Shown here: positions 26,779 to 36,071 of the stretch, piece after piece
Position numbering within the stretch: the first letter of the stretch is position 1
How the letters are laid out: every line of letters begins with the position of its first letter
Origin: an uncultured Clostridiaceae bacterium
GTDB lineage: Bacteria; Bacillota; Clostridia; TANB77; CAG-508
Length of the DNA stretch: 64,000 nucleotides
Reading direction: 5' to 3'
Assembly (NCBI GenBank): GCA_946998225.1
Contig: CAMPYH010000001.1
Location: forward strand, 394,161-458,160
Notes under the pieces: model-generated
Seen by the model: only the letters and a program-made list of their open reading frames with translations
Database searches by the model: none
Told to the model about the DNA's origin: nothing
Program-made: the position numbers and the translations under genes

Positions 26779-27786
26779 ATGATGAAAATATTATTAGATG
26801 CAATGGGAGGGGATTTAGCCCCAGTAGAAAACATTAAAGGTGCATATGAGTTTTCAAAAGAAACAAAATATGATGTAGTGCTTTTAGGAGATAAAGAAAA
26901 ATTAAATGAAGTATCTTTAGAGTTATATAATGTAGATATAGATAATCTTTCTCCTAGAATATCTGTTATACACACAACAGAAAATATTGATCCAAATGAA
27001 GTTCCAACAGTTGCAATAAAAAAGAAAAAAGATTCTCCAATAGTTAAAGGATTACATGAATTAAAAGAAGGAAATGGAGATATATTTTTATCTGCAGGAA
27101 GTACAGGAGCTCTTTTAACAGGAGCTGTTCTTATTGTAGGAAGACTTAAAGGAATTAATAGACCTTCTTTAGTTCCTACATTTAATCTAGGTAAAAATAA
27201 AATATTTTTATCTGATTCAGGAGCAAATACAACTATTAGACCAATAAATCTTTTACAATTTGCTCAAATGGCAAGTATGTATGCGGAAATAGTTGAAGGA
27301 ATAGAAAATCCTAAAGTAATGATGTTAAATAACGGAGCTGAAAGAAATAAAGGTACAGATGTACACAAAGAAGCATATACTCTTTTAGAAGAAGAAACAG
27401 AAAAAGGAAATCTTAATTTTAAAGGTAATATAGAAGCAAGAGATGTCTTTAAAACAGATGCAAACGTAATCGTAACAGGTGGATTTGAAGGAAATGTCTT
27501 AGTAAAAAGCATTGAAGGCACACTTGAATTTATATCAGATAAAATTAATGAAAAGCTAAATAAAGTTAATAAGCTTTTTAGAAATATTATTAAAAAGAAA
27601 ATAAAAGGATCAAGTGGAAGTATAGATTACAAAAAATGGGGCGGAGCTGTAATGCTTGGCATTAAAAATCCGGTTATTAAATTACATGGTAGTAGTGATC
27701 AAACAGCATTTTATTATACTTTAAAACAAGCAGAAAAAATTCTTGATTCAGGATATATTGAAAAGTTTAAAGAAAAGATGGAATAA
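26779..27786 (+). CDS. plsX: Phosphate acyltransferase PlsX
   Basis: 335 residues. PlsX converts acyl-ACP to acyl-phosphate at the membrane for phosphatidic acid synthesis. Family boxes: LLDAMGGDLAPVENIKGA at the start, SAGSTGALLTGA, NNGAERNKGTD, VTGGFEGNVLVKSIEG and the GGAVMLGI region. ATG at 26779 and the following ATG at 26782 are both possible; AGAGG fits the second slightly better. No fapR, fabD or acpP follows, unlike many Bacillota. Preceded by a long regulatory region. Confidence 0.93.
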   Translation: MMKILLDAMGGDLAPVENIKGAYEFSKETKYDVVLLGDKEKLNEVSLELYNVDIDNLSPRISVIHTTENIDPNEVPTVAIKKKKDSPIVKGLHELKEGNGDIFLSAGSTGALLTGAVLIVGRLKGINRPSLVPTFNLGKNKIFLSDSGANTTIRPINLLQFAQMASMYAEIVEGIENPKVMMLNNGAERNKGTDVHKEAYTLLEEETEKGNLNFKGNIEARDVFKTDANVIVTGGFEGNVLVKSIEGTLEFISDKINEKLNKVNKLFRNIIKKKIKGSSGSIDYKKWGGAVMLGIKNPVIKLHGSSDQTAFYYTLKQAEKILDSGYIEKFKEKME

Positions 27787-27830
27787 ATAAGAAAGAAAAA
27801 TAAATAAAAGTAAATGAAAGTAAAAATAAA

Positions 27831-27857
27831 AAAATCCTAAATTAATAGGATTTTTTT
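27831..27857. terminator. Terminator between plsX and the convergent small genes
   Basis: AAAATCCTA (27831-27839) with TAGGATTTT (27846-27854), A-run before and T-run after, usable in both directions. Confidence 0.75.
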
Positions 27858-27876
27858 ATATGGTTTATCTATATTA

Positions 27877-28068
27877 TTAATTATATTTTTCAATTTTATA
27901 TTTGTTAATTTCTTTTGATTCTTCATCCATTTGTTTTTGTTCTATTTTCCTATCTTCTAAAAGTGGTTTGTCATATTTAAAGTATGAAAAGATAAGTGGT
28001 GTAAGAACAAGCGCTAAAACAATGATTACAGTTTCTAATATAACTGTTAAATGTTCATCTTTTGACAT
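27877..28068 (-). CDS. Small membrane protein (63 residues)
   Basis: Start ATG at 28068-28066, chosen because AAGGAG lies just upstream. One hydrophobic helix (about 7-30) followed by an aromatic and basic juxtamembrane stretch (FSYFKYDKPLLEDRK) and a charged C-terminal helix. It directly follows another small membrane protein of similar size and layout. The RBS overlaps the end of that gene, so they form a two-gene operon. No family recognised; possible roles include accessory subunit or stress peptide. Confidence 0.6.
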   Translation of the reverse strand: MSKDEHLTVILETVIIVLALVLTPLIFSYFKYDKPLLEDRKIEQKQMDEESKEINKYKIEKYN

Positions 28069-28078
28069 AATTACTCCT

Positions 28079-28270
28079 TTATTTATTTTCATTTAATTCT
28101 ATTTTTTTATCCATAATTGCATTTATTACTTGCTTATCTCTTGTTATAGTTAATTGATCAAGACGTCTTGTTTCAAGAAAAATATTAAGACGTATAAAGA
28201 TTGCAAAATACATAAAAGCAAGGTAAAGTAAAACAGCAATTATTAAAAGACAAATATTTTTTTTATTCAT
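28079..28270 (-). CDS. Small membrane protein (63 residues)
   Basis: ATG at 28270-28268 with a GAAAGGGG ribosome site. Hydrophobic helix at about 6-30, then a basic and charged C-terminal helix (TRRLDQLTITRDK). First gene of a two-gene leftward operon divergent from miaB. Not recognised. Its short length, one membrane pass and charged tail resemble the next gene, but sequence similarity between them is slight. Confidence 0.55.
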   Translation of the reverse strand: MNKKNICLLIIAVLLYLAFMYFAIFIRLNIFLETRRLDQLTITRDKQVINAIMDKKIELNENK

Positions 28271-28461
28271 ATAAAATCCCCTTTCATAATATATATCTTT
28301 AATATATGAAATAAATTTAAAAAGAAAAATGAATTAGGAAGGTATTTGTATATATATATATATTTGTAATAAATGTAATAACTATTTATATGTTTTATTT
28401 AAACAGATTTTATAGTATAATATTAAGGAATTAATAATAAAAATTAAGCAAAAGGATATTT

Positions 28462-29880
28462 ATGATACTTTTAAACAAACAAAAAGAATATATGGATAAA
28501 ATTAAAAATTTAATAGAGAAAAACAATCTAGATTTTACATATTATATAGAAACATTTGGTTGTACTTTAAATGAAAACGATAGTGAAAAGATAGAGGGAA
28601 TATTTGAAAAATCTGGAATGAGGAAACAAAATTCGCCAGATGGAGCATCTTTAATTGTATTTAATACATGCTGTATTAGAGAAAATGCTGAAAAAAGACT
28701 TTTAGGAAGACTTGGTGCAGTTAAAAAAGAAGCATTAAATGGTGCTTTAATTTTAATAGGTGGATGTATGATGCAAGAGGAAAGCAATGTTAAGATTGTT
28801 AAGGAAAAGTTTCCTTTTGTAGATTTAATTTTTGGTACACATACAACATTTAGACTTGCAGAAAATATTTGGAATATTTTAGAAAGTATATATTTACATG
28901 AAGATAAAAGTAAAGATAAAAAGAGTTTAAAATTAATAGATGTTTTAGATATTGATGGAGAAATCTATGAAGGATATCCTGTTAAAAGAGGTAAAGGTCA
29001 TAGTGCTTATGTAACTATTATGTATGGCTGTAATAATTTTTGTACATACTGTATTGTGCCATATGTAAGAGGTAGAGAAAGAAGTAGAGATCCAGAAAAT
29101 ATTTTAGATGAGGTAAAAGAGCTTGTAAGTGAAGGATATACAAGTATTACGCTTTTAGGACAAAATGTTAACTCATACAAAGGTAAAGGAGATATTTTAG
29201 ATTTTGGAGATTTAATAGATGAGGTATGTAAGATACCTGGACTTAAAGAGTTATCTTTTATATCTCCACATCCAAAAGATTTTACAGATAAGATTATTGA
29301 CTCTATTGCAAGAAATAGTATAGTGTCTAGAAATTTACATTATCCGCTTCAATCTGGAAGTACAAGAATACTTAAAAAGATGAATAGAAAATATACTAAA
29401 GAGCAATACATTGAAAGAGCAAATAAGATTAAGGATAAGATTAAAGATGTGTCTTTTTCAACAGATATTATAGTTGGATTTCCAGGTGAGACAGAAGAAG
29501 ACTTTGAAGAAACTTTAGATGTAGTAAAAAAGATAGATTTTGATCAAATTTTTATGTTTATATATTCTCCAAGAGTTGGAACTGTAGCATATAATATGAA
29601 AGATGAATATATAGATAAAGAGGTACAATCTGAAAGATTTGAAAGACTTAAGGAGTTATATAATACTCGTCTTGATGAGATTAATGAAAAGTATATAGGA
29701 AAAGTTGAAACAGTTATAATTCTAGGCGAAAGCAAAACAAGTAAAAATATGCTTGAGGCAAGGAATAAAAATAATAAGATTTTAATTTTCCCAAAATATG
29801 ATGGATGGAAAACTGGTGAAGAAGTAGATATAAAAGTTTTAGAAAACCATAGATGGTATTTAAAAGGAGAAAAAATATAG
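28462..29880 (+). CDS. miaB: tRNA-2-methylthio-N6-dimethylallyladenosine synthase MiaB
   Basis: 472 residues. Radical-SAM enzyme that adds the 2-methylthio group to i6A37 of tRNAs reading UNN codons. The N-terminal domain has three Fe-S cysteines (TFGCTLNEND near 34, NTCCIREN near 70, GGCMMQE near 102). The radical-SAM core has MYGCNNFCTYCIVPYVRG (about 187-204), and a TRAM domain ends the protein. Its TAG stop overlaps the GTG of mutS, the usual miaB-mutS pairing in Bacillota. AAAGGA RBS. Confidence 0.95.
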   Translation: MILLNKQKEYMDKIKNLIEKNNLDFTYYIETFGCTLNENDSEKIEGIFEKSGMRKQNSPDGASLIVFNTCCIRENAEKRLLGRLGAVKKEALNGALILIGGCMMQEESNVKIVKEKFPFVDLIFGTHTTFRLAENIWNILESIYLHEDKSKDKKSLKLIDVLDIDGEIYEGYPVKRGKGHSAYVTIMYGCNNFCTYCIVPYVRGRERSRDPENILDEVKELVSEGYTSITLLGQNVNSYKGKGDILDFGDLIDEVCKIPGLKELSFISPHPKDFTDKIIDSIARNSIVSRNLHYPLQSGSTRILKKMNRKYTKEQYIERANKIKDKIKDVSFSTDIIVGFPGETEEDFEETLDVVKKIDFDQIFMFIYSPRVGTVAYNMKDEYIDKEVQSERFERLKELYNTRLDEINEKYIGKVETVIILGESKTSKNMLEARNKNNKILIFPKYDGWKTGEEVDIKVLENHRWYLKGEKI

Positions 29881-32552
29881 TGAAGATATCTGAATTAACG
29901 AAAGAAGATATAAACAATTTAACACCAACGATGAAACAGTACATAGATCTTACTAAAGAGTACAGTGATACAGTACTCTTTTATAGAATAGGAGATTTCT
30001 ATGAATTCTTTTTTGAAACAGCTGAGGAAATGAGTAAAGTTTTAGAACTTGCTCTTACTTCTAAAGCTGGAGGATTAGAAGAAAAAATACCTATGGCTGG
30101 AATACCTTCAAGCTTTGTAGATTCATATATAATAAAGCTTTTAAATTTAGGATATAAAGTTTCTCTTTGTGAACAAATAGAGACATTTAAAAATGGTAAA
30201 AAAGAGGTATTAGGAAGAGAAGTAGTTAAGGTTATTACACCTGGTACAATTATTTCAAATGATATGCTTGATTCTAATAAATCTAATTATATTATGAGCA
30301 TATATTTAGGTGAAGAAAGATACAGTATAGCAGCGGCAGATATATCTACTGGTATGTTTTTTGCATCAAGCTTTGAAGCATCTTTTAGTAGGGTGCTAGA
30401 TGAACTTTCTAAATTTAGACCAACTGAAATAATTGTTACAGATAATATAACAGATGATGAAATATTTACTATTAAAGAACTTTTTACAAATATTATTAAT
30501 ATAAAAGAAAAAGAGTTTTTTGAAGGAGAGTTTTCTAAAGAATATACTTTTAATTTTACAAAATCTGCTTTTGAAAATATAAAAGGAAAAGAGAATAAAG
30601 TAGATAAAGATAAAAGCGAAGATATATATGATAGTCTTAAAATAAATGATGAGATTAAAAAAGCTGTAAAAGGTATAGATAAATACATTGAGCTTACACA
30701 AAAAATGAAGATGACTCAGTTAAATGATATCGAAATATATTTTCCAGAAAAGTATATGGCTATAGATTATGCATCAAGAAAGAATCTAGAGATAAATGAA
30801 AGAATGCAAGATGGAAGAAAAAAAGGAAGTCTTTATGGAACTTTAGATTTTACAAAAACTGCAATGGGTTCTAGAATGCTTTCAACATGGATAAATAGTC
30901 CTCTTGTAGATAAATTTGAAATAGAGGGAAGACTTGATGCAGTAGAAGAGTTAATAAATAATATAGATTTAATGCATGAAATAGAAAATGCTCTTAAATA
31001 TATCCATGATATAGAAAGATTAATAAGCAAAGTATCTAATGCTACAGTTAATGCAAGAGATTTAATTGCACTTAAAAAATCTATTGGACATTTAGTAGAG
31101 TTAAAGCTTGCTCTTTCAAATGGAAAGAGTCATTTGATAAAAAGATTATTTAGTGAATTAGATATTTTAGACGATATATATACAAAACTTGATGAGGTTC
31201 TTTTAGAAGATCCGCCTATCCAAATTACTGAAGGTGGAATAATAAATCCAGAATATAGTGAAGAGTTATTTAAACTTTTACATATGGAAGAGATTAATAG
31301 TGAAAAGATATTAAAGTTAGAATTAGAAGAAAAAGAAAAAACAAATATATCTCTTTTAAAAGTAGGCTTTCATAGAAACTTTGGATACTATATAGAAGTT
31401 ACAAAAGCTAATATAGATAAAGTTCCACAAGATAGATATTTCTTAAAACAAACACTTAAAAACCAAAATAGATATATAACAGCTGAGCTTAAAGTTTTAG
31501 AGGATGAAATACTCGGTGCAAGTGAAAAGAGTAAAGCTTTAGAATATGATCTTTTTAATAAATTAAGAGAAGAAGTAAATTCTGAAATAGGAAGAATACA
31601 AAAAGCAGCAAAAATAATTGCAAATACAGATACAATATTTTCACTTGCTGTAGCGGCAGTTAGAAATAGATATGTAAAACCTGAAATAACAAATAATATG
31701 CAAGGAATAATAGATATAAAAGGTGGAAGACATCCAATTGTTGAAAGAATATCTAAAGAGCAGTTTGTTGAAAATGATACATATTTAGATAATTTTAAAA
31801 ACACTGTAATGCTAATAACAGGTCCTAATATGTCAGGTAAATCTACATACATGAGACAGGTTGCATTAATTACACTTATGGCTCAAATAGGGTCTTTTGT
31901 ACCTGCAGATGAGGCAAAGATTAATGTGGTAGATAAAATATTTACAAGAATAGGTGCATCAGATGATCTTGGAATGGGTAAATCTACATTTATGGTAGAG
32001 ATGACAGAGCTTGCAAATATCTTAAATAATGCAACATCTAAAAGCTTAATACTTTTAGATGAAGTAGGAAGAGGTACATCAACATATGATGGAATGAGTA
32101 TAGCAGAAGCTGTAATAGAAGAAATTGTAGATAAAGAAAAAATAGGGGCTAAAACTCTTTTTGCAACACATTACCATGAACTTACACAACTTGAAGAGAG
32201 AATTCCATCTGTTAAAAATTACCATGTTACAGCAGAGGTAATAGGAAAAGATGTGTTCTTTTTAAGAAAACTTGCAAAAGGTGGAAGCAGTGAAAGCTAT
32301 GGTATACATGTTGCAAAACTTGCAGGAATAAAACCAAGTGTATTAAAAAGAGCTGAAAAAATATTATCTGAAATAGAAACAAACCAAATATTTTTGAAAA
32401 AAGCAAAAGAAAAAGAACAAAAAAATGAGCAAGTTGCAATAGAAGATATGAAGCAAGCAAGTTTAATACAAAAAATACAGTCAATAGACATAAACAATAT
32501 GACTCCACTTGAAGCTTTGAAAGAGCTTGGAGATATTAAAGGTATGATTTAG
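29880..32552 (+). CDS. mutS: DNA mismatch repair protein MutS
   Basis: 890 residues from GTG 29880, which overlaps the last base of miaB and has AGGAG eight bases upstream; the longer frame from 29853 has no RBS. Mismatch-binding domain with the intercalating Phe and Glu (RIGDFYEFF, about 36-44), connector, lever and clamp domains, then the ABC-type ATPase with Walker A GPNMSGKST (about 648), Walker B LILLDEVGRGTSTYDG and the H-loop FATHYHEL. A C-terminal helix-turn-helix dimerisation region is present. mutL does not follow; a terminator does. Confidence 0.96.
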   Translation: MKISELTKEDINNLTPTMKQYIDLTKEYSDTVLFYRIGDFYEFFFETAEEMSKVLELALTSKAGGLEEKIPMAGIPSSFVDSYIIKLLNLGYKVSLCEQIETFKNGKKEVLGREVVKVITPGTIISNDMLDSNKSNYIMSIYLGEERYSIAAADISTGMFFASSFEASFSRVLDELSKFRPTEIIVTDNITDDEIFTIKELFTNIINIKEKEFFEGEFSKEYTFNFTKSAFENIKGKENKVDKDKSEDIYDSLKINDEIKKAVKGIDKYIELTQKMKMTQLNDIEIYFPEKYMAIDYASRKNLEINERMQDGRKKGSLYGTLDFTKTAMGSRMLSTWINSPLVDKFEIEGRLDAVEELINNIDLMHEIENALKYIHDIERLISKVSNATVNARDLIALKKSIGHLVELKLALSNGKSHLIKRLFSELDILDDIYTKLDEVLLEDPPIQITEGGIINPEYSEELFKLLHMEEINSEKILKLELEEKEKTNISLLKVGFHRNFGYYIEVTKANIDKVPQDRYFLKQTLKNQNRYITAELKVLEDEILGASEKSKALEYDLFNKLREEVNSEIGRIQKAAKIIANTDTIFSLAVAAVRNRYVKPEITNNMQGIIDIKGGRHPIVERISKEQFVENDTYLDNFKNTVMLITGPNMSGKSTYMRQVALITLMAQIGSFVPADEAKINVVDKIFTRIGASDDLGMGKSTFMVEMTELANILNNATSKSLILLDEVGRGTSTYDGMSIAEAVIEEIVDKEKIGAKTLFATHYHELTQLEERIPSVKNYHVTAEVIGKDVFFLRKLAKGGSSESYGIHVAKLAGIKPSVLKRAEKILSEIETNQIFLKKAKEKEQKNEQVAIEDMKQASLIQKIQSIDINNMTPLEALKELGDIKGMI

Positions 32553-32553
32553 T

Positions 32554-32580
32554 AAAAAGGATACAACAAGTATCCTTTTT
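32554..32580 (+). terminator. Terminator after mutS
   Basis: 11-bp stem AAAAAGGATAC with GTATCCTTTTT around a 5-nt loop. Confidence 0.85.
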
Positions 32581-32700
32581 AAATGGAAAAAAATAAAAAA
32601 ATATAAAGATAATATTACAATCCAAACAAAAACCTTATATATACATATAAATACAAGTATATTAAAGGAAAGGTGAAAAATTCAAAGAGGGAATATATTT

Positions 32701-35700
32701 ATGAGAAAAAAACAAAATAGAAAAGTAAAAGTAAAATTAAATAAAATAATATTACAGGTACTACTTTTAATATTAGTATCAATTGCTTTAATTACACAAA
32801 AAGAAAACATATTAAATATATTTACAAATAAAAATAAAATAAAAGCTGAAATACCAGCAGATATGAAAATAGGAGATATAATTAAATATGACCATAAAAC
32901 AGGTGTAAAACCAGAGGACTTAAAAATAACCATAGGAAAAGGAACAGCAAGCATACCTGGATCAGGAAGATACTTATCTCCAGATGATCCTGTTGAAGAA
33001 CAAACATTCGATGCGAGTAATATAAATACAACATGGCGCGTATTTAATATGGACAAAGCAAATAATGAAATAATGATAGTATCAAACAACATATATCCAG
33101 AATTTAAAACATATGGTGCAATAGACTATATATGGTATGAACATAATATGCATAAGATAGCAAGTATATTTGGCCATGGAAAAGGTGCAAAAAAGAAGGT
33201 ATTTGAATATAAAGTAGGATCACAATTAGAAGATACAGGGGATACAGCAACATGGAAAACAGGAACTAATGGAGTTCCACTAACAGGTGCAAGACCACTA
33301 AGAACAGAAGATATAGAAAAAGCATTTGGATGGGTTGAAGGTACAATATACAGCAATTCAAAGTTTAAGAAAAACTCAGGATATGGTATAAAACATACAA
33401 GAAACATATATTTTCCACAAAGAGATACAGGAAGTAATGTGCAACAATGGGCAGATAAAAATATAGCAAAAGCAGCAAAGCAAGATGTAGAAGTGAAAGA
33501 CGGATCCTACTGGATTGATAAATCTAATGTACCAGAAAACAATTATAAAAAAGTATTATGGGATTGGAATGGTAATAACGAGTTCCAATTAGGCCGAGTA
33601 GGCCTGGCTGTTTATTCGGACTATGTTGAATTCAGAATGGGTGTGGTCGATTTTTACAACTTCTATTCAGCGTTCGACAGTTTCGTGTATGCGAGTATTT
33701 ATGATGGTGGCTGGGTTGAGTATGACCGTTCGTATGCTAGCCGTGTAGTAGCCTTCTTGTCGTCATCGGACATCATATATCGTAAATCCAGTGCCTTTGG
33801 CGCCCATCAAGAACAAATCTGGGAAATAGAAGAAAAACGAACACTTCCAAAAGGAATGCAAATAGGAGATATAGTAAACTATGACCATAAAGCAACTGGA
33901 GTAAAGATAGAAGACAAAAGATTGGCAAATATTGTAGAAAATCAAAAAGTGTTAAAAACTACCATAGGGGAAGGAACAGCAAGCAAGCCGGGTTCAATAA
34001 AGGAACAAAACTTTGATGCAAATAAAATAGATACAAATTGGCATGTATGGGGAGTAGATGAAGAAACGGGAAATGTTATAATAGTTTCAGACAGTGTAGC
34101 ACCATTTATAACATATGGTGCAATAGATTATATATGGTATGAGCATAATATGCATCAAATAGCAAGTATATTTGGTCATGGAAAAGGTGCAAAAAAGAAA
34201 GAGTTTACATATAAAGTGGGATCACAATTAGAAGATGAGGAAGATACAGCAACATGGATAACAGGAATTAATGAGGTGCCACTAACAGGTGCAAGACCAC
34301 TAAGAACAGAAGATATAGAAAAAGCGTTTGGTTGGACAGAAAGTTATATAAAAAAAGCCGGTTCAAAGTTTACAAGATATGAATATAACTGGGGCGAAAC
34401 ATCCACTGAAAATATTTATTATCCACAAAGAAAAGTAGATGGTATAAACCAAATCTGGGATAATGAAACGATAGCAAAAGGCCCTAAAAAGAATGTAACA
34501 GCATACAATAGAAGTTATGGTATAAATAAAGGCAAAATAATAGACGAAAATGATACAAACATTTCTGAAGAAAAGAAGAAATTATATAAACGCTATATAA
34601 ACATATTATGGGATTGGAATGGTAATAACGATTTTCAATTAGGACAAGTAGGCCCGGTTGCTTTTCCTGACCGTGTTGACTTCAAAAGGGGTATGGTTCG
34701 TTCTGGCAACTTCCGTTCAGCGGACAATGGTTTCGTGATTGCACATAATACTGGCCACTGGTCTGAGTATGGCAATGCGTTTCCCGGGCGTGTTTTATCC
34801 TTTTTGTCGTCATCGGACATCACATATCGTAAAACTAATGCTGCTGGCGCACACCAAGAACCGGTGTGGGATATAGAACTTAAATCACCGGCAACCAAAA
34901 ACATTAAAGTAAATATGAAGAATGAATTTGGAGAAAATCTAAGTGGTATTAAATTTAATATTGGCGTGGACGAAGGAGCGTCCGTGCTAAGCCGCATTAA
35001 TTTAAATATAAATAGTGGTACTGTGTATTCGTTTAATCAATCTAATGTTGTTATGAAAGATAATAAATACAAAATGGAGGTTCTTGGTCTCCCTACTGGT
35101 GCAGATTACAAGATAATATCTAAATATGGAGATGTTCATGAACTTGAACAAGATATTGTGTCATTTGGAAAAGAAAATCTAGAGTATGATATATTAATCT
35201 ACCGTAAAGATGGAGATTATCCAGTAACAGTTACATATGAAAATGGAGAAGATGATAAAGGATTTAGTCTTGAAGGAAAGATAAAATTAATGGATGGAAA
35301 AAAAGCTATTAAGACATTGAAGGTTACTTTGAAAAAGGGTAATACTGAATTTAAGTTTACTGATGTAAAATATTTTGTTGATGGTAAGTTTAAAAATTAC
35401 AATATTAAGTATGAAGGTGAAGGTGATGTTAAAGTTGATGGAAATGAATTAAAGGTAAAATATACTCCGCCTAAGAAAAATTACAATATTAAAGCAGAAT
35501 TTATCTTTGATAAAACTTTAGATAAAGTGCCAGTAAAGCTATTTGCTGATGGTAAACCTTTAAAAGATATTGAACTTTTAAAGAGCGAGGATTATATACA
35601 TGTAGAAAATCTTCCTGCAAGAAATGATTCAGGTAAAGAAATTACTTACACAATTCAAAAAGGAAATATTCCTTCAGGATATATTACAGAGATATCTGGA

Positions 35701-35862
35701 CTTACAATAACAATACGTCCGGTTCTTACACTTCCTATGAGTGGATCAGATAGTATAAAGATGGTTGGAATAACAGCTGGAATATGTGTTGCTTTAGGAG
35801 CTATAGGAAGATTTAAGAATAAATTTATAATATTCTTTAAAAAGTATGAGATTATGAAGTAA
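32701..35862 (+). CDS. Sortase-anchored surface protein with two hypervariable lectin-like modules (candidate DGR target)
   Basis: 1053 residues. Signal helix about 15-33. Two homologous modules (about 55-385 and 386-740) start with MKIGDIIKYDHK / MQIGDIVNYDHK, share YGAIDYIWYEHNMH, IASIFGHGKGAKKK and LTGARPLRTEDIEKAFGW, and end in a hypervariable block (nt 33601-33815; 34651-34863) closing with FLSSSDI-TYRK. That final block recalls the FGVRPVVSL-type ending of gut Bacillota C-type-lectin-like proteins (from memory). Cna-B-like stalk domains follow (about 745-1005), then LPMSG (about 1010), a hydrophobic helix and a basic tail, that is, a sortase signal with Ser for Thr. The hypervariable blocks differ from their surroundings in G+C and codon use (CGT, TCG, GCG). 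See the findings on targeted diversification. Confidence 0.75.
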   Translation: MRKKQNRKVKVKLNKIILQVLLLILVSIALITQKENILNIFTNKNKIKAEIPADMKIGDIIKYDHKTGVKPEDLKITIGKGTASIPGSGRYLSPDDPVEEQTFDASNINTTWRVFNMDKANNEIMIVSNNIYPEFKTYGAIDYIWYEHNMHKIASIFGHGKGAKKKVFEYKVGSQLEDTGDTATWKTGTNGVPLTGARPLRTEDIEKAFGWVEGTIYSNSKFKKNSGYGIKHTRNIYFPQRDTGSNVQQWADKNIAKAAKQDVEVKDGSYWIDKSNVPENNYKKVLWDWNGNNEFQLGRVGLAVYSDYVEFRMGVVDFYNFYSAFDSFVYASIYDGGWVEYDRSYASRVVAFLSSSDIIYRKSSAFGAHQEQIWEIEEKRTLPKGMQIGDIVNYDHKATGVKIEDKRLANIVENQKVLKTTIGEGTASKPGSIKEQNFDANKIDTNWHVWGVDEETGNVIIVSDSVAPFITYGAIDYIWYEHNMHQIASIFGHGKGAKKKEFTYKVGSQLEDEEDTATWITGINEVPLTGARPLRTEDIEKAFGWTESYIKKAGSKFTRYEYNWGETSTENIYYPQRKVDGINQIWDNETIAKGPKKNVTAYNRSYGINKGKIIDENDTNISEEKKKLYKRYINILWDWNGNNDFQLGQVGPVAFPDRVDFKRGMVRSGNFRSADNGFVIAHNTGHWSEYGNAFPGRVLSFLSSSDITYRKTNAAGAHQEPVWDIELKSPATKNIKVNMKNEFGENLSGIKFNIGVDEGASVLSRINLNINSGTVYSFNQSNVVMKDNKYKMEVLGLPTGADYKIISKYGDVHELEQDIVSFGKENLEYDILIYRKDGDYPVTVTYENGEDDKGFSLEGKIKLMDGKKAIKTLKVTLKKGNTEFKFTDVKYFVDGKFKNYNIKYEGEGDVKVDGNELKVKYTPPKKNYNIKAEFIFDKTLDKVPVKLFADGKPLKDIELLKSEDYIHVENLPARNDSGKEITYTIQKGNIPSGYITEISGLTITIRPVLTLPMSGSDSIKMVGITAGICVALGAIGRFKNKFIIFFKKYEIMK
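33601..33815 (+). repeat. Hypervariable block 1 (candidate DGR variable region)
   Basis: About 45% G+C by hand count at 33601-33780 against about 31% just upstream. Aligned to block 2 with one single-codon gap, it shares TTGTCGTCATCGGACATC (33757-33774) and many Phe, Gly, Ser anchors. The codons between anchors differ mainly at positions 1 and 2. Confidence 0.6.
34651..34863 (+). repeat. Hypervariable block 2 (candidate DGR variable region)
   Basis: About 52% G+C by hand count at 34651-34800. It shares the 18-base block (34804-34821) with copy 1. A G+C-rich hairpin lies about 140 bases further downstream (34963-34988). Confidence 0.6.
34963..34988 (+). other. G+C-rich hairpin inside the coding sequence
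   Basis: GGACG (34968-34972) pairs with CGTCC (34979-34983) around AAGGAG. Five further pairs, three of them G-T wobbles, extend the stem to 34963 and 34988. Confidence 0.35.
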
Positions 35863-35963
35863 TTAATTATGAAATAAATGGTTATGTTTTATGTTATTAC
35901 TAATAAAACGCACTATTGGTGAATAATATTTTATATATACTATTTGTTTTATATATTATCTTT

Positions 35964-35990
35964 AAATGAGCTAAGTTTTAGCTCATTTTT
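35964..35990 (+). terminator. Terminator after the surface-protein gene
   Basis: 11-bp stem (35964-35974 with 35978-35988), 3-nt loop, T-run. Confidence 0.8.
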
Positions 35991-36071
35991 TATGCTAAAA
36001 ATTATGTAAATCTAGAAAAATATGTTAAAATATATACATGTATCTTTGTATACAAATATGTATTGTACTTT

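Noticed and set aside
28349..28365. TA microsatellite upstream of miaB
   Set aside because: Short alternating TA run of a kind common in this AT-rich DNA; no functional sign.
33601..33815. Hypervariable block as simple horizontal transfer from a higher-GC donor
   Set aside because: Transfer could explain the composition, but not why replacements between the two blocks avoid third codon positions. It remains a possible alternative and is stated in the finding.
32701..35862. Search for a DGR template repeat or reverse transcriptase in the window
   Set aside because: No protein here has reverse-transcriptase motifs and no other copy of the 18-base anchor was found. The DGR proposal therefore rests on the variable-region pattern alone.
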